A stretch of DNA of 64,000 nucleotides from NCBI GenBank assembly GCA_029289235.1, contig JARFTZ010000055.1:92244-156243 (forward strand). Reading direction: 5' to 3'. A model generated the notes under the pieces. It was given only the letters and a program-made list of their open reading frames with translations. It was not told where the DNA came from and searched no databases. The stretch comes from Gammaproteobacteria bacterium. Its GTDB lineage: Bacteria; Pseudomonadota; Gammaproteobacteria; Burkholderiales; Rhodocyclaceae. Positions 1 to 9,019 of the stretch are shown here, piece by piece; positions within the stretch are counted from its first letter, which is position 1; the number at the start of each line of letters is the position of its first letter. A program made the translations under genes and the position numbers.

Positions 1-189
1 CTTTACCTGAATTTTCCCGGACTAACGCCCTGTTTCCTTGGGAATCGCCGACCAGCCCGGCCAAATCAATGCACAGAAATATGAAAAATCAAGAATTTTT
101 TTGCCTTCCCGAATGACTATTTTGTCTATTTTTTAGGCAGCAACGAGAGTAAAATCCGCTCCCTTCGCTGTTCGTCCGCTACTACTCCC
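1..189 (+). promoter_or_regulatory. Leader upstream of dusB-fis
   Basis: No gene is seen in this first stretch; the window begins inside an intergenic region. It is much more AT-rich than its surroundings from about 75 to 135. A possible sigma70 promoter for dusB-fis is TTGCCT at 101-106 with GTCTAT at 124-129, a 17-base spacing, but the -10 is poor. In enterobacteria the dusB-fis promoter is strongly growth-rate regulated; whether that holds here cannot be read from sequence. Confidence 0.3.
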
Positions 190-1230
190 ATGCAATTCGT
201 CGGCTATTCGCTCCGGAATAATCTCTTCGTCGCGCCCATGGCCGGGGTGACGGACCGTCCCTTCCGCCAGTTGTGCAAGAAGATGGGCGCGGGGCTGGCC
301 GTCTCGGAAATGGTCACCTCGAACTCGCTGCTCTACGGCAGCGCCAAGACGCAGCGGCGCGCCAATCACGACGGCGAAGTGGAGCCGATCTCGGTGCAGA
401 TCGCCGGTTCGATCCCGGAGATGATGGCCGACGCCGCCCGCCATAACGTCGACCGGGGTGCCCAGATCATCGACATCAACATGGGCTGCCCGGCCAAGAA
501 GATCTGCAACGTGATGGCCGGCTCCGCCCTGCTGAAGGACGAGCCGCTGGTCGGGCGGATTCTCGACGCGGTGGTCAAGGCCGTCCCCGCAACCCCGGTG
601 ACGCTGAAGATCCGCACCGGCTGGGACAAGGGCAGCCGCAACGCGCTGGCTGTCCTGAAAATCGCCGAGCAATCCGGCATCCGCGCACTGGCCGTGCACG
701 GGCGCACCCGCGCCTGCGGCTACACCGGCCACGCCGAATACGAGACGATCGCCGCAGTGAAGGCCACCGCGCGCATCCCGGTCATCGCCAACGGCGACAT
801 CACCTCGCCGGAGAAGGCGAAACAGGTACTCGACGCGACCGGTGTCGACGCCCTGATGATCGGCCGCGCGGCCCAGGGCCGCCCCTGGCTGTTCCGGGAA
901 ATCGAGCACTACCTGGCGACCGGCACACACCTGCCGCCGCCGCGCGTCAGCGAAATCCACGCCATTCTCATCGCCCACCTGGAAGACCTGTACGACTTCT
1001 ACGGCATCGAGACCGGCGTGCGCGTCGCGCGCAAGCACATCTCCTGGTACACCAAGGGACTGGTCGGCTCGGCGGCCTTCCGCCACCGCATGAACCAGCT
1101 ACCCACCGTCGAGGAACAGCGCGAAGCCGTCAACGCCTTCTTCCTCGGCCTCGCCGAGCACGGCGAACACCTGAATTACGAGATTAATGACACGGCCGAA
1201 AACAACAACATGGGGGAACTCGCCGCATGA
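190..1230 (+). CDS. dusB: tRNA-dihydrouridine synthase B
   Basis: This FMN enzyme reduces specific uridines in the tRNA D-loop to dihydrouridine using NADPH. The 346-residue protein has the TIM-barrel N-terminus with the flavin-binding motif APMAGVTDRPFRQL (15-28) and the catalytic cysteine C100 in NMGCPAKK. The length is normal for DusB. It overlaps fis by four bases (ATGA), the conserved dusB-fis operon of beta- and gammaproteobacteria, which separates it from the DusA and DusC paralogues. The start at 190 is the only in-frame ATG that gives the full barrel N-terminus. Confidence 0.95.
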   Translation: MQFVGYSLRNNLFVAPMAGVTDRPFRQLCKKMGAGLAVSEMVTSNSLLYGSAKTQRRANHDGEVEPISVQIAGSIPEMMADAARHNVDRGAQIIDINMGCPAKKICNVMAGSALLKDEPLVGRILDAVVKAVPATPVTLKIRTGWDKGSRNALAVLKIAEQSGIRALAVHGRTRACGYTGHAEYETIAAVKATARIPVIANGDITSPEKAKQVLDATGVDALMIGRAAQGRPWLFREIEHYLATGTHLPPPRVSEIHAILIAHLEDLYDFYGIETGVRVARKHISWYTKGLVGSAAFRHRMNQLPTVEEQREAVNAFFLGLAEHGEHLNYEINDTAENNNMGELAA

Positions 1231-1463
1231 ATAAAGCAAACGACATAGCCGCCTGCGTCCGCGGCGCCCTGGAAACCTATTTCCGCGACCTGGACGGCGA
1301 ATCGCCGACCAATGTTTACGACATGGTGCTGAAGAGCGTCGAGCGCCCGATGCTCGAAGTGATCCTGCAGCAGGCCGGCGGCAACCAGACGCTGGCCGCC
1401 GAAATGCTCGGTATCAACCGCAATACCTTGCGCAAGAAGATCACCGAACACCAGCTGTTTTGA
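1227..1463 (+). CDS. fis: DNA-binding protein Fis
   Basis: Fis is a nucleoid-associated homodimer that bends DNA and regulates rRNA operons, recombination and replication. The protein has 78 residues, shorter than the 98 of E. coli because the mobile N-terminal arm is reduced, which is usual in betaproteobacteria. The C-terminal helix-turn-helix is clear: NQTLAAEMLGINRNTLRKKI at about 53-72. It is translationally coupled to dusB through the overlapping ATGA. The inverted repeat that follows at 1475-1570 could act as its transcript end. Confidence 0.93.
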   Translation: MNKANDIAACVRGALETYFRDLDGESPTNVYDMVLKSVERPMLEVILQQAGGNQTLAAEMLGINRNTLRKKITEHQLF

Positions 1464-1474
1464 GAATCCTTTAG

Positions 1475-1570
1475 CCACAGAGGCACAGAGACGCGGAGGC
1501 TACGCAGAGAAACCCATCAAAAACAAGCGATTCTCTGTGTTTTCTCCGCGTAGCCTCTGTGTCTCTGTGG
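1475..1570. repeat. Long imperfect inverted repeat (REP/MITE-like)
   Basis: The left arm at 1475-1512 and right arm at 1531-1570 are imperfect reverse complements. Both carry CCACAGAG-[G/A]-CACAGAG followed by GAGGCTACGC or AGGCTACGC and GAGAAA, separated by an 18-base spacer. The left arm has about five extra bases in the middle. It fills most of the 161-base fis-purH gap. A transcript would fold into a long hairpin. There is no coding potential inside and no obvious target-site duplication. Confidence 0.75.
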
Positions 1571-1624
1571 TGGATTTTGATTTGCCGACCTTATCGTTTT
1601 TTCTACCTTGAGAAAGCTCTCTTC

Positions 1625-3217
1625 ATGAAGATTCGCCAAGCTCTGATCAGCCTTTCCGACAAACGCGGCGCGCTCGAATTCGCCCAGGGGCTCGCCGCCC
1701 AGGGCGTCAAGCTGTTGTCTACCGGCGGCACCGCCAAACTGCTGCGCGACGCCGGCCTCGCCGTGACCGAAATCGGTGACTACACCGGCTTCCCGGAAAT
1801 GCTCGACGGCCGCGTCAAGACGCTGCACCCGAAAGTGCATGGCGGCATCCTCGCCCGCCGCGATCTGCCCGCGCACATGGCGACGCTGGAAGAGCATGGC
1901 ATCCCGACCATCGACCTCGTCTGCGTGAACCTCTACCCGTTCGCCGCGACGATCGCCAAGGACGGCGTGACGCTCGAGGACGCCATCGAGAACATCGACA
2001 TCGGCGGTCCGACGATGGTCCGCTCCGCGGCCAAGAACTATACCGGCGTGGCCATCGTCACCGACCCGGAAGACTACGCCGCATTGCTCGACGAGATGAA
2101 GGCCAACGACGGCGCCCTCTCGCTGACCACCCGCTTCAACCTGGCGAAGAAGGCCTTCACCCACACCGCCCGCTACGACGGCATGATCGCCAACTGGCTG
2201 ACCGGGCTGGATGAAGGTGTCGAGACGAAGGCAGAAGAAGCCGCGCCGACACCGGCCATTTTCCCGGCCAGGCTGCAGCTTGCCTTCGACCGCGTCGAAG
2301 TGCTGCGCTACGGCGAGAACTCGCATCAGTCCGCTGCGTTCTACCGCGACACCGCCGCCCTGCCGGGCAGCATCGCCGCCTATACCCAGTTGCAGGGCAA
2401 GGAACTCTCGTATAACAACATCGCCGACTCCGACGCGGCGTGGGAGTGCGTCAAGACTTTCAGCGCGCCGGCCTGCGTCATCATCAAGCACGCCAACCCG
2501 TGCGGCGTAGCCATAGACGCCAACCTGCTGGGCGCCTATGAAAAGGCCTTCAAGACCGACTCGACCTCGGCCTTCGGCGGCATCATCGCTTTCAACGGCG
2601 AAGTCGGCATGGACATCGTCGATGCGATGAACGCACGCAAGCACTTCGTCGAGGTGCTGATCGCCCCGGCCTACACCGCCGAAGCCAAGGCGGCGCTGGC
2701 GGCCAAGCAGAATCTGCGCGTCCTCGTCGTTCCGCTCGGCAGCGATCTGAACAAGCTGGAATTGAAGCGCGTCGGCGGCGGCCTGCTGGTGCAGACGGCC
2801 GACGATTTCACCGCACAGGCCAGCGGCCTGAAGGTCGTCACCAAGGTGCAACCGACCGCGCAGCAGATCGAAGACCTGCTCTTCGCCGAACGCGTCGGCA
2901 AGTTCGTCAAATCCAACGCCATCGTCTTCTGCGGCGGCGGCATGACGCTCGGCGTCGGCGCCGGCCAGATGAGCCGCGTTGATTCGACCAAGATCGCCGC
3001 GATCAAGGCGCAGGCCGCCGGCCTGTCGCTACAGGGCTCGGTTGTCGCCTCGGATGCCTTTTTCCCGTTCCGCGACGGGCTCGACGTCCTCGCCGAGGCC
3101 GGCGCCAAGGCCGTGATCCAGCCGGGCGGCTCGATGCGCGACGACGAGGTCATTGCCGCGGCCGACGAACACGGCATCGCCATGGTCTTCACCGGCGCCC
3201 GCCACTTCCGTCACTGA
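1625..3217 (+). CDS. purH: Bifunctional AICAR formyltransferase / IMP cyclohydrolase
   Basis: Catalyses the last two steps of de novo IMP synthesis: formylation of AICAR with 10-formyl-THF, then ring closure. The 530-residue product starts [13 protein letters not shown], the standard start of the IMP cyclohydrolase (MGS-like) domain, roughly residues 1-195. The rest is the transformylase domain, with the active-site KHANPCG motif and the C-terminal TGARHFRH. Open reading upstream of 1625 runs into the inverted repeat and lacks family similarity, so ATG 1625 is chosen. purD follows on the same strand after 73 bases. Confidence 0.96.
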   Translation: MKIRQALISLSDKRGALEFAQGLAAQGVKLLSTGGTAKLLRDAGLAVTEIGDYTGFPEMLDGRVKTLHPKVHGGILARRDLPAHMATLEEHGIPTIDLVCVNLYPFAATIAKDGVTLEDAIENIDIGGPTMVRSAAKNYTGVAIVTDPEDYAALLDEMKANDGALSLTTRFNLAKKAFTHTARYDGMIANWLTGLDEGVETKAEEAAPTPAIFPARLQLAFDRVEVLRYGENSHQSAAFYRDTAALPGSIAAYTQLQGKELSYNNIADSDAAWECVKTFSAPACVIIKHANPCGVAIDANLLGAYEKAFKTDSTSAFGGIIAFNGEVGMDIVDAMNARKHFVEVLIAPAYTAEAKAALAAKQNLRVLVVPLGSDLNKLELKRVGGGLLVQTADDFTAQASGLKVVTKVQPTAQQIEDLLFAERVGKFVKSNAIVFCGGGMTLGVGAGQMSRVDSTKIAAIKAQAAGLSLQGSVVASDAFFPFRDGLDVLAEAGAKAVIQPGGSMRDDEVIAAADEHGIAMVFTGARHFRH

Positions 3218-3290
3218 GAACGAACCGACACGAGGAGTAGAATCACCGGGTTTTCCTCCTCACCGCTTACTCACTCCTTTCACTGGACTT

Positions 3291-4568
3291 ATGAAACTAC
3301 TTGTCATCGGTTCCGGCGGCCGCGAACACGCGCTGGCCTGGCGCCTTGCCAAATCGGCCGGGCTGCAGAAGATCTACGTCGCCCCCGGCAATGCCGGTAC
3401 GGCGCACCAGATCGAGATGGAAAACCTGCCCATCACCGCCCCCGAGGCCCTCGCTGACTTCGCGGAGAAGGAAAAGATCCACCTGACCGTCGTCGGCCCG
3501 GAAGCGCCGCTTGCCGCCGGCGTGGTCAATGTCTTCCGCGCACGCGGGTTGAAGATCTTCGGGCCGACCAAAGAAGCCGCGCAGCTCGAATCCTCCAAGG
3601 ACTTCGCCAAGCGCTTCATGGCACGGCACAAGATCCCGACCGCCGCCTTCGAGACCTTCAGCGACACCGCCGCCGCGCACGCCTACGTCGACCAGAAGGG
3701 CGCACCGATCGTCATCAAGGCCGACGGCCTCGCCGCCGGCAAGGGCGTCGTCGTCGCCATGTCGCTCGACGAGGCGCACCGCGCCATCGACGACATGCTC
3801 TCGGGCAACAAGCTCGGTGATGCAGGCGCCCGGGTGGTCATCGAGGACTTCCTCGACGGCGAGGAAGCCAGCTTCATCGTCATGGTCGACGGCAAGAACG
3901 TCCTGCCGCTGGCCTCCAGCCAGGACCACAAACGCATCTTCGACGGCGACACCGGCCCGAACACCGGCGGCATGGGCGCCTACTCGCCGGCCCCGGTGGT
4001 CACGCCGGAAATCCACGCCAAGGCCATGCGCGAGGTGATCCTGCCGACGGTGCGCGGGATGGCCGCCGACGGCATGCCCTATACCGGCTTCCTCTACGCC
4101 GGGCTGATGATCGGCAAGGACGGCTCGGTGAAGGTCGTCGAATTCAACTGCCGCATGGGCGATCCGGAAACGCAGCCGATCATGATGCGCCTGAAGTCCG
4201 ACCTCGTGACGCTGGTCGAGCACGCCATCGACGGCAAGCTCGACCAGATCGAGGCCGAATGGGACCGCCGCGTGGCGCTGGGCGTCGTCCTCGCCGCCGC
4301 CAACTATCCCGAGACGCCGCAGAAGGGCGACGTAATCAGCGGTCTGCCCAAGGGGGCCGACAACAACGACAGCGTTTGCGTCTTCCATGCCGGCACGGCG
4401 GAACAGGACGGCAAGGTGGTCACGGCCGGCGGCCGCGTGCTCTGCGTCACCGCCCTCGGCGACAACGTCAAGCAGGCGCAGAAGCTCGCCTACGACACGA
4501 TCACCGGGATCCACTTCGACGGCATGCAGTTCCGCCGCGATATCGGCCATCGGGCCATTTCGCGGTAA
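3291..4568 (+). CDS. purD: Phosphoribosylamine-glycine ligase (GARS)
   Basis: ATP-dependent ligation of glycine to 5-phosphoribosylamine, the second step of purine synthesis. The 425-residue ATP-grasp protein begins MKLLVIGSGGREHALAWRL, the canonical PurD N-terminus. It carries the KADGLAAGKGVVVA loop, the GEEASF and DHKRIFDGDTGPNTGGMG motifs, and the metal-binding EFNCRMGDPETQ. The open frame extends upstream into purH, but family length and the conserved start support ATG 3291. Placement after purH makes a purHD unit; a symmetric hairpin follows at 4579-4603. Confidence 0.96.
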   Translation: MKLLVIGSGGREHALAWRLAKSAGLQKIYVAPGNAGTAHQIEMENLPITAPEALADFAEKEKIHLTVVGPEAPLAAGVVNVFRARGLKIFGPTKEAAQLESSKDFAKRFMARHKIPTAAFETFSDTAAAHAYVDQKGAPIVIKADGLAAGKGVVVAMSLDEAHRAIDDMLSGNKLGDAGARVVIEDFLDGEEASFIVMVDGKNVLPLASSQDHKRIFDGDTGPNTGGMGAYSPAPVVTPEIHAKAMREVILPTVRGMAADGMPYTGFLYAGLMIGKDGSVKVVEFNCRMGDPETQPIMMRLKSDLVTLVEHAIDGKLDQIEAEWDRRVALGVVLAAANYPETPQKGDVISGLPKGADNNDSVCVFHAGTAEQDGKVVTAGGRVLCVTALGDNVKQAQKLAYDTITGIHFDGMQFRRDIGHRAISR

Positions 4569-4578
4569 CAGGCCTTGA

Positions 4579-4603
4579 GGCGACCGCCCGACGGGCGGTC
4601 GCC
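4579..4603. terminator. Hairpin between convergent purD and hemY
   Basis: A perfect 12-base-pair stem, GGCGACCGCCCG pairing with CGGGCGGTCGCC around a single central base, lies between two convergent genes. There is no clear U-run on either side, so it may act as a bidirectional transcript-end or stability hairpin rather than a classical intrinsic terminator. Confidence 0.5.
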
Positions 4604-4613
4604 ATCCCATTCG

Positions 4614-5339
4614 TCAGCGAGCCGCGGATTCGCCGGTGATATCGACCGGTTCCACCGCTGCCGGCGCCTCTGCCGCAACACCGTGTTTTTTCAGCCGGCG
4701 CACGATCCGGTCGACTTCGCCCTGATTGCCGCATCCCTGCTGCGCGCGGAGTTCCAGCCGCAAGGCGGCGGCGCTTTCGCGGGACGATTCGCGCAAGCGC
4801 GCCAAAACCTCGGCCGCCTCGGGAAAACGGGATGCTTCCAGCAGCATCTCGGCTTCCAGCATCAGGCTCGCCCCGCTAGCTTCCCGCCCCCTTTTGCTCT
4901 GGACCGCGCGGTCGAGCCACTCGCGCATACGTGCGAAGTCGCCAAGCGCGAAGGCGGCACGAGCGGCCACCAGCGCTGCGGGCATCTCGGCAGCCGGCGT
5001 CGCGACATGGGCTTTGGCCGCAGACTTCAACGCCCGCTCGTAACGCCCCTCGAACAGCAGGCGAACACTGTCGCCAAGGAGCGCCAGCGCCTTTTCCCGC
5101 GCCCGCCGCTCTCTGAATTCGCTGACCTTCCGAGGCAGCGAGAGCGTCAACGCCGCGGCGCGCACCAATGCATACACCAAGAAGAAAACCAGGAACAGGA
5201 CGATGATCGCCAGATTCAGCGAGATTTCGCCCCGGTAAGGCGGCACGACGAGCAGGAGGTAACCGTCGTTGACGTTGGCAGCCAATGAAATGCCCACGGC
5301 CAGCGCGAACAGCCCCAGCACCCAGAGCAGCCCTCTCAT
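4614..5339 (-). CDS. hemY: HemY-like tetratricopeptide membrane protein, short form
   Basis: HemY (not protoporphyrinogen oxidase) is an inner-membrane TPR protein encoded at the end of hem operons and thought to coordinate haem synthesis enzymes. The N-terminus matches the HemY_N pattern: transmembrane segments at about 3-20 and 41-60 flanking VNDGYLLLVVPPYRGE. TPR-like helices follow. The product is only 241 residues against 398 in E. coli, ending in an Ala/Pro/Glu-rich tail soon after the helix LKKHG. Only 45 bases separate its stop from purD, so the missing half is not next door. The start at 5339 overlaps the hemX stop. Confidence 0.82.
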   Translation of the reverse strand: MRGLLWVLGLFALAVGISLAANVNDGYLLLVVPPYRGEISLNLAIIVLFLVFFLVYALVRAAALTLSLPRKVSEFRERRAREKALALLGDSVRLLFEGRYERALKSAAKAHVATPAAEMPAALVAARAAFALGDFARMREWLDRAVQSKRGREASGASLMLEAEMLLEASRFPEAAEVLARLRESSRESAAALRLELRAQQGCGNQGEVDRIVRRLKKHGVAAEAPAAVEPVDITGESAAR

Positions 5340-6454
5340 GGCCGCTCCTTCTCCGAACGCGCGGACTTGATTGCCGACAGGCTGTCGTTGAGGCTCGGCA
5401 AGGCGATGTTGAGTTCGGTCGCCGACAACTGTCCAAGCGCCTCCATGGCCCGCCGGACGGCAGGGGCCTGACCGTCGAAGTAGCGCCCGATCAAGGCCAG
5501 GCATTGCTTGAGCTCGTTGCGATAGGTCCATTGATCCCGCGACAGCAGCGCCAGCCGGGCCGTCAGCAGCCGCAGCTTGAGGTTTTCGCGCAGGAAGAAA
5601 ATCTGGCTGGGTGCGAGCAGCGCCGGCTCCTCGCGGTCAAAACGCTGTATCCGCACCAGGCTGCGCACTTCCCGCCAGAGGTCGCGGGCGAGCAGTTCCC
5701 AATAACCAAAGGAGAACGCCGACGACGCGTCCGCCTCCGCAGCCGCCGGCGCCGGTCCACCTTCTTCCCGCGGCCGCCCGTCCACCGCCAGAGGGAGTGC
5801 GTCGACCGAGGTGATGACGTTTTCGATGCGCAGGTACATGCCCGGCAGATCGAGTTCCGGAACCGCGCGCAGGCGGTCGAGATCGCGCACCAGCACTTTG
5901 CGCAGGCCGATGAACTGCGGCCGGCTGCTGGCCGCGAGGCGCGCTTCGGCCGCCTGCAGCGCCAGCACGGCGCCCTGGACGTTGCCCGCCAGCTGCAACT
6001 GCTGCGAGGCGAGGGTCACGCTGTGCTCGATCTCGGCCAGCGCCGATTCCTCGCTGTTGCGCGCCAGATTCTGATACAGCGCCTCCAGGACCTCCTGCTG
6101 GCTCTTCGAATCGGCCAGTCGCCCCTCGAGTTCGCCCAGCTTGGCATGCACCGACGCCAGTTGCTCCTGCGCCTGTTTCGCCAGCGCACGGCTCTCGTTG
6201 GCGGCGGCGTCGCTCTCGGACAGCCTCCGCGCCAGTTCCTGCCGCGTTTCAGCCAGGCGTGCGCGGGTCTCGAACCATTGCCAGCCGGCGAGGCCGAGCG
6301 CCAGCACCGCGATGACCAACCACGGACTGAACCAGTGCCCCCGGTTCGGGTTGGCAGGTGCCGACGAAGGTGGCGGGACAGTGCTCGCTTCCTTCGCTTC
6401 GGCTTCGGGAACAGTCGCCGCTGTCGGCGGTGAGGTATCAGCGTTTTCGTTCAT
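5336..6454 (-). CDS. hemX: HemX-like membrane protein of the haem operon
   Basis: A 372-residue single-span protein of the HemX family, often annotated as uroporphyrinogen-III C-methyltransferase although it lacks the methyltransferase fold. It has a Pro/Ala/Glu-rich cytoplasmic start (1-40), one transmembrane segment at about 44-60 (WLVIAVLALGLAGWQW), a coiled coil at about 62-135 and a helical domain after that. It lies between hemD and hemY with small overlaps, so the four genes are one operon. Its role is probably scaffolding of haem-pathway enzymes at the membrane; this is inference from family context. Confidence 0.85.
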   Translation of the reverse strand: MNENADTSPPTAATVPEAEAKEASTVPPPSSAPANPNRGHWFSPWLVIAVLALGLAGWQWFETRARLAETRQELARRLSESDAAANESRALAKQAQEQLASVHAKLGELEGRLADSKSQQEVLEALYQNLARNSEESALAEIEHSVTLASQQLQLAGNVQGAVLALQAAEARLAASSRPQFIGLRKVLVRDLDRLRAVPELDLPGMYLRIENVITSVDALPLAVDGRPREEGGPAPAAAEADASSAFSFGYWELLARDLWREVRSLVRIQRFDREEPALLAPSQIFFLRENLKLRLLTARLALLSRDQWTYRNELKQCLALIGRYFDGQAPAVRRAMEALGQLSATELNIALPSLNDSLSAIKSARSEKERP

Positions 6455-7226
6455 GTTCTAGCCAACGGTAATTGCACAAGCCCTCGACGAGTCCGGCATC
6501 GGCGGCGCCGGTCAGCACCACGCGGGGCAATCCGAATCGTTCCGCCTCTTCGGCAATGCGCTGATGCGGAACGAACAGCTGCAGGCCGCGGAGCCTGTCG
6601 AGGCTGTCAGTATCGAGCAGTTCGAGCAGGTTGCGCAAACCCTCGCTGGACGAAATAGTGAGCGCATCCAGCGCTCCGTCGCGCAGCAGCGACACCACCG
6701 GCGCGGCATCGCGCGGCGCCGTACGGCGGTAGCAGGTCACGCAATCGACCACCGCACCGCGCGCGCGCAGGGTTTCCGCGAGCAGTTCGCGGCCGCCGTT
6801 GCCACGCAGGATCAGCACGCGCTTGCCGGCGACGGCGGTTGCCTGAAGTGGTGACAGTTCCAGCAGCGCTTCGGAATCGAAACGGGCGGCGGGCACGATG
6901 ACGCCGGAAATGCCGAAATCCGCCAACCGGCGCGCGGTGCCCGGCCCGATCGCCGCCGCTTGCAGCGCTCGGGGCCATGGGCGAGCGGCCAGCAGCCGCG
7001 GCAGGGAAAAATCAACGGCGTTCGGGCTGATGAAGACGACCAGTTGCACCGTATGGAGCCGCGCCGTCGCGGCATCGAAGGCCGACCAGTCATCGATCGG
7101 GGAGATATCGATCAGCGGGAAGCACACCGCTTCGCCGCCGTGCGCGGCGATTTGCGCCGCCAGGTCCGCAGCCTGGGCTTCCGGCCGGGTAACCAGAATC
7201 CGGCGTCCGGCAAGTGGCGGAGTCAT
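6438..7226 (-). CDS. hemD: Uroporphyrinogen-III synthase
   Basis: Cyclises hydroxymethylbilane to uroporphyrinogen III with inversion of ring D. The 262-residue protein has the two-lobed HEM4 pattern: [19 protein letters not shown] at the N-terminus, a central [11 protein letters not shown], and the C-terminal half with [15 protein letters not shown]. HemD is poorly conserved, so position right after hemC is the strongest support. The start at ATG 7226 overlaps the hemC stop (ATGA), implying translational coupling. An upstream in-frame ATG at 7271 would extend into hemC and is rejected. Confidence 0.93.
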   Translation of the reverse strand: MTPPLAGRRILVTRPEAQAADLAAQIAAHGGEAVCFPLIDISPIDDWSAFDAATARLHTVQLVVFISPNAVDFSLPRLLAARPWPRALQAAAIGPGTARRLADFGISGVIVPAARFDSEALLELSPLQATAVAGKRVLILRGNGGRELLAETLRARGAVVDCVTCYRRTAPRDAAPVVSLLRDGALDALTISSSEGLRNLLELLDTDSLDRLRGLQLFVPHQRIAEEAERFGLPRVVLTGAADAGLVEGLCNYRWLEHERKR

Positions 7227-8167
7227 TGTTGCGCGTTGTGCGGCAGCAACCTGTCCGCGCCCCGTGCGCACAACCGGGCCGCAAGATCACGGCCGATGGC
7301 CTCGTCATCACCCGCCGGACCGCGCGATTCGCCGCTGACGACCGCGCTGCCGTCGGCCGCCGCGACGAAACCGCGGAGCCAGAGTTCGCCACCATCGATC
7401 AACGCGTGACCGCCCAGCGGCACCTGGCAACTGCCGCCCAGAGCCCGAGAGAAGGCGCGTTCGGCGCGCACGCAATGCGCGGTGAGCGGATCGTGCAACG
7501 GTGCGATCCAGGCCGCCAGATCATCACGTCCGGCCTGAATCTCGATGCCCAGCGCCCCCTGCCCCGGCGCCGGCAGCGACTGCTCCGGCGTGAGCACCGC
7601 GCGGATGCGCTCCGTGAGTCCGAGCCGGATCAGCCCGGCCGCCGCGAGGATGATCGCGTCGTATTGTCCTTCGTCAAGCTTGCGCAGGCGTGTGTCGAGG
7701 TTGCCGCGCAGCGGCTGGATCGTCAGATGCGGGTAGCGCGCCCGCAGCGTCGCCTCGCGGCGCAGGCTGGAGGTACCGACGACGGCGCCCGACGGCAGCG
7801 CATCGAGACCGGCGAAACGGTTGGAAACGAAGGCATCGCACGGATTCTCGCGCGCGGTGATCGCCGTCAGCGCGAAGCCCTCCGGCATCTCCATCGGCAC
7901 GTCCTTCAGCGAATGCACCGCCAGGTCGGCCCGCCCTTCCTGCATGGCGATTTCCAGCTCCTTGATGAACAAGCCCTTGCCGCCGATCTGCGACAACGGC
8001 CGGTCGAGGATCTGGTCACCACGGGTGGTCATCCCGAGGATTTCGATCTCGGCTTCAGGGTAGAGTCCCTGCAGCCGCGACTGGACATGCAGCGCCTGCC
8101 ACATGGCCAGACGGGACTCGCGCGTAGCGATGACGATGCGTGAGGGGGCAGAAGGCGAACGGACCAC
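7223..8167 (-). CDS. hemC: Porphobilinogen deaminase (hydroxymethylbilane synthase)
   Basis: Polymerises four porphobilinogens into hydroxymethylbilane on a covalent dipyrromethane cofactor. The 314-residue protein shows [15 protein letters not shown] near the start, [35 protein letters not shown] and the cofactor-attachment cysteine C247 in [10 protein letters not shown]. The start is GTG at 8167, preceded on the minus strand by AGGATG; no in-frame ATG lies nearby. It opens the hemCDXY operon downstream of algR. A possible extended -10, TGCTAGAAT on the minus strand at about 8203-8211, lies upstream. Confidence 0.96.
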   Translation of the reverse strand: MVRSPSAPSRIVIATRESRLAMWQALHVQSRLQGLYPEAEIEILGMTTRGDQILDRPLSQIGGKGLFIKELEIAMQEGRADLAVHSLKDVPMEMPEGFALTAITARENPCDAFVSNRFAGLDALPSGAVVGTSSLRREATLRARYPHLTIQPLRGNLDTRLRKLDEGQYDAIILAAAGLIRLGLTERIRAVLTPEQSLPAPGQGALGIEIQAGRDDLAAWIAPLHDPLTAHCVRAERAFSRALGGSCQVPLGGHALIDGGELWLRGFVAAADGSAVVSGESRGPAGDDEAIGRDLAARLCARGADRLLPHNAQQ

Positions 8168-8233
8168 GGCGACATCCTAGTTTGCGGTAGGGAAGCGCGC
8201 CGATTCTAGCACGCCCCCTTTCTCCGCCTGGCG

Positions 8234-9019
8234 TCACGAACTCATCTGTCGCGCATACGACCTGACCAGCGGCCATTGCCGCCGGCTCACCGGCAGCCGC
8301 TCAGGAACGCCGCGCAGCAGGGCCTGCCATAGCGCCTCCGCTTCCTCGCCGGCGCACCTCTCGAACCCGGCGATGGCATCACGAGCGACCAGCACGCTGC
8401 GATGCAGACGGATGAAGCGCCCGGAGAACTCCTTTTCGAGATGAGTCAACGATTCGTCGAGCAGGTACTCGCGCGCCGCAGTGCGTGCCGTCACGTACTT
8501 CAGGTCGGCCTTGAGATAAACAATGTCATGCACCGGAATCAGCAACATGCGGCCCCGCTCGCTGCAGGAAAGGTGGGTTCTCGCCCCTTGCTGCAGTTCG
8601 GCCAGAACCTGTTGCGGCGCGGGCCGGACACAGACACTGCGGACCTTCTGCAGCGCCGCTGCGAGACGCTGGGCCCGCACCGGCTTGACCAGATAGTCGA
8701 TGGCGTTGAGTTCGAAAGCCTGGACCGCGTAGCTGTCGTAGGCGGTCACGAAGATGATGGCCGGCGGATTCTCCAGCCGCCCGACATGGCGGGCCAGTTC
8801 GATGCCGTCCATCTTCGGCATGCGGATGTCGACCAGCAACACATCCGGCCGATGCTCCTTGAGCGACTCGGCGGCGACGACACCATTGCTGGCCTCGGCA
8901 ACCACCTCGTTCGGCACCTCGGCGGCGATATCGGCGAGCAGGTCGCGCAGGCGCACACGGGCCAGCGGTTCGTCATCGACGATCAGCACGGAAAGGGTCG
9001 GCGGCGGACTTGCGGTCAT
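8234..9019 (-). CDS. algR: LytTR-family response regulator (AlgR-like)
   Basis: A 261-residue regulator with an N-terminal receiver domain (acidic pocket VDDE at 14-17, phospho-acceptor D64 in LLVDIRMPKMDG, conserved lysine in DYLVKPV) and a C-terminal LytTR DNA-binding domain from about 150, with RFIRLHRSVLV as the signature. AlgR of Pseudomonas controls alginate, type IV pili and virulence, and there too the gene precedes hemC. It overlaps the kinase gene stop by four bases, so the two form a cognate pair. The target genes here are unknown. Confidence 0.9.
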   Translation of the reverse strand: MTASPPPTLSVLIVDDEPLARVRLRDLLADIAAEVPNEVVAEASNGVVAAESLKEHRPDVLLVDIRMPKMDGIELARHVGRLENPPAIIFVTAYDSYAVQAFELNAIDYLVKPVRAQRLAAALQKVRSVCVRPAPQQVLAELQQGARTHLSCSERGRMLLIPVHDIVYLKADLKYVTARTAAREYLLDESLTHLEKEFSGRFIRLHRSVLVARDAIAGFERCAGEEAEALWQALLRGVPERLPVSRRQWPLVRSYARQMSS

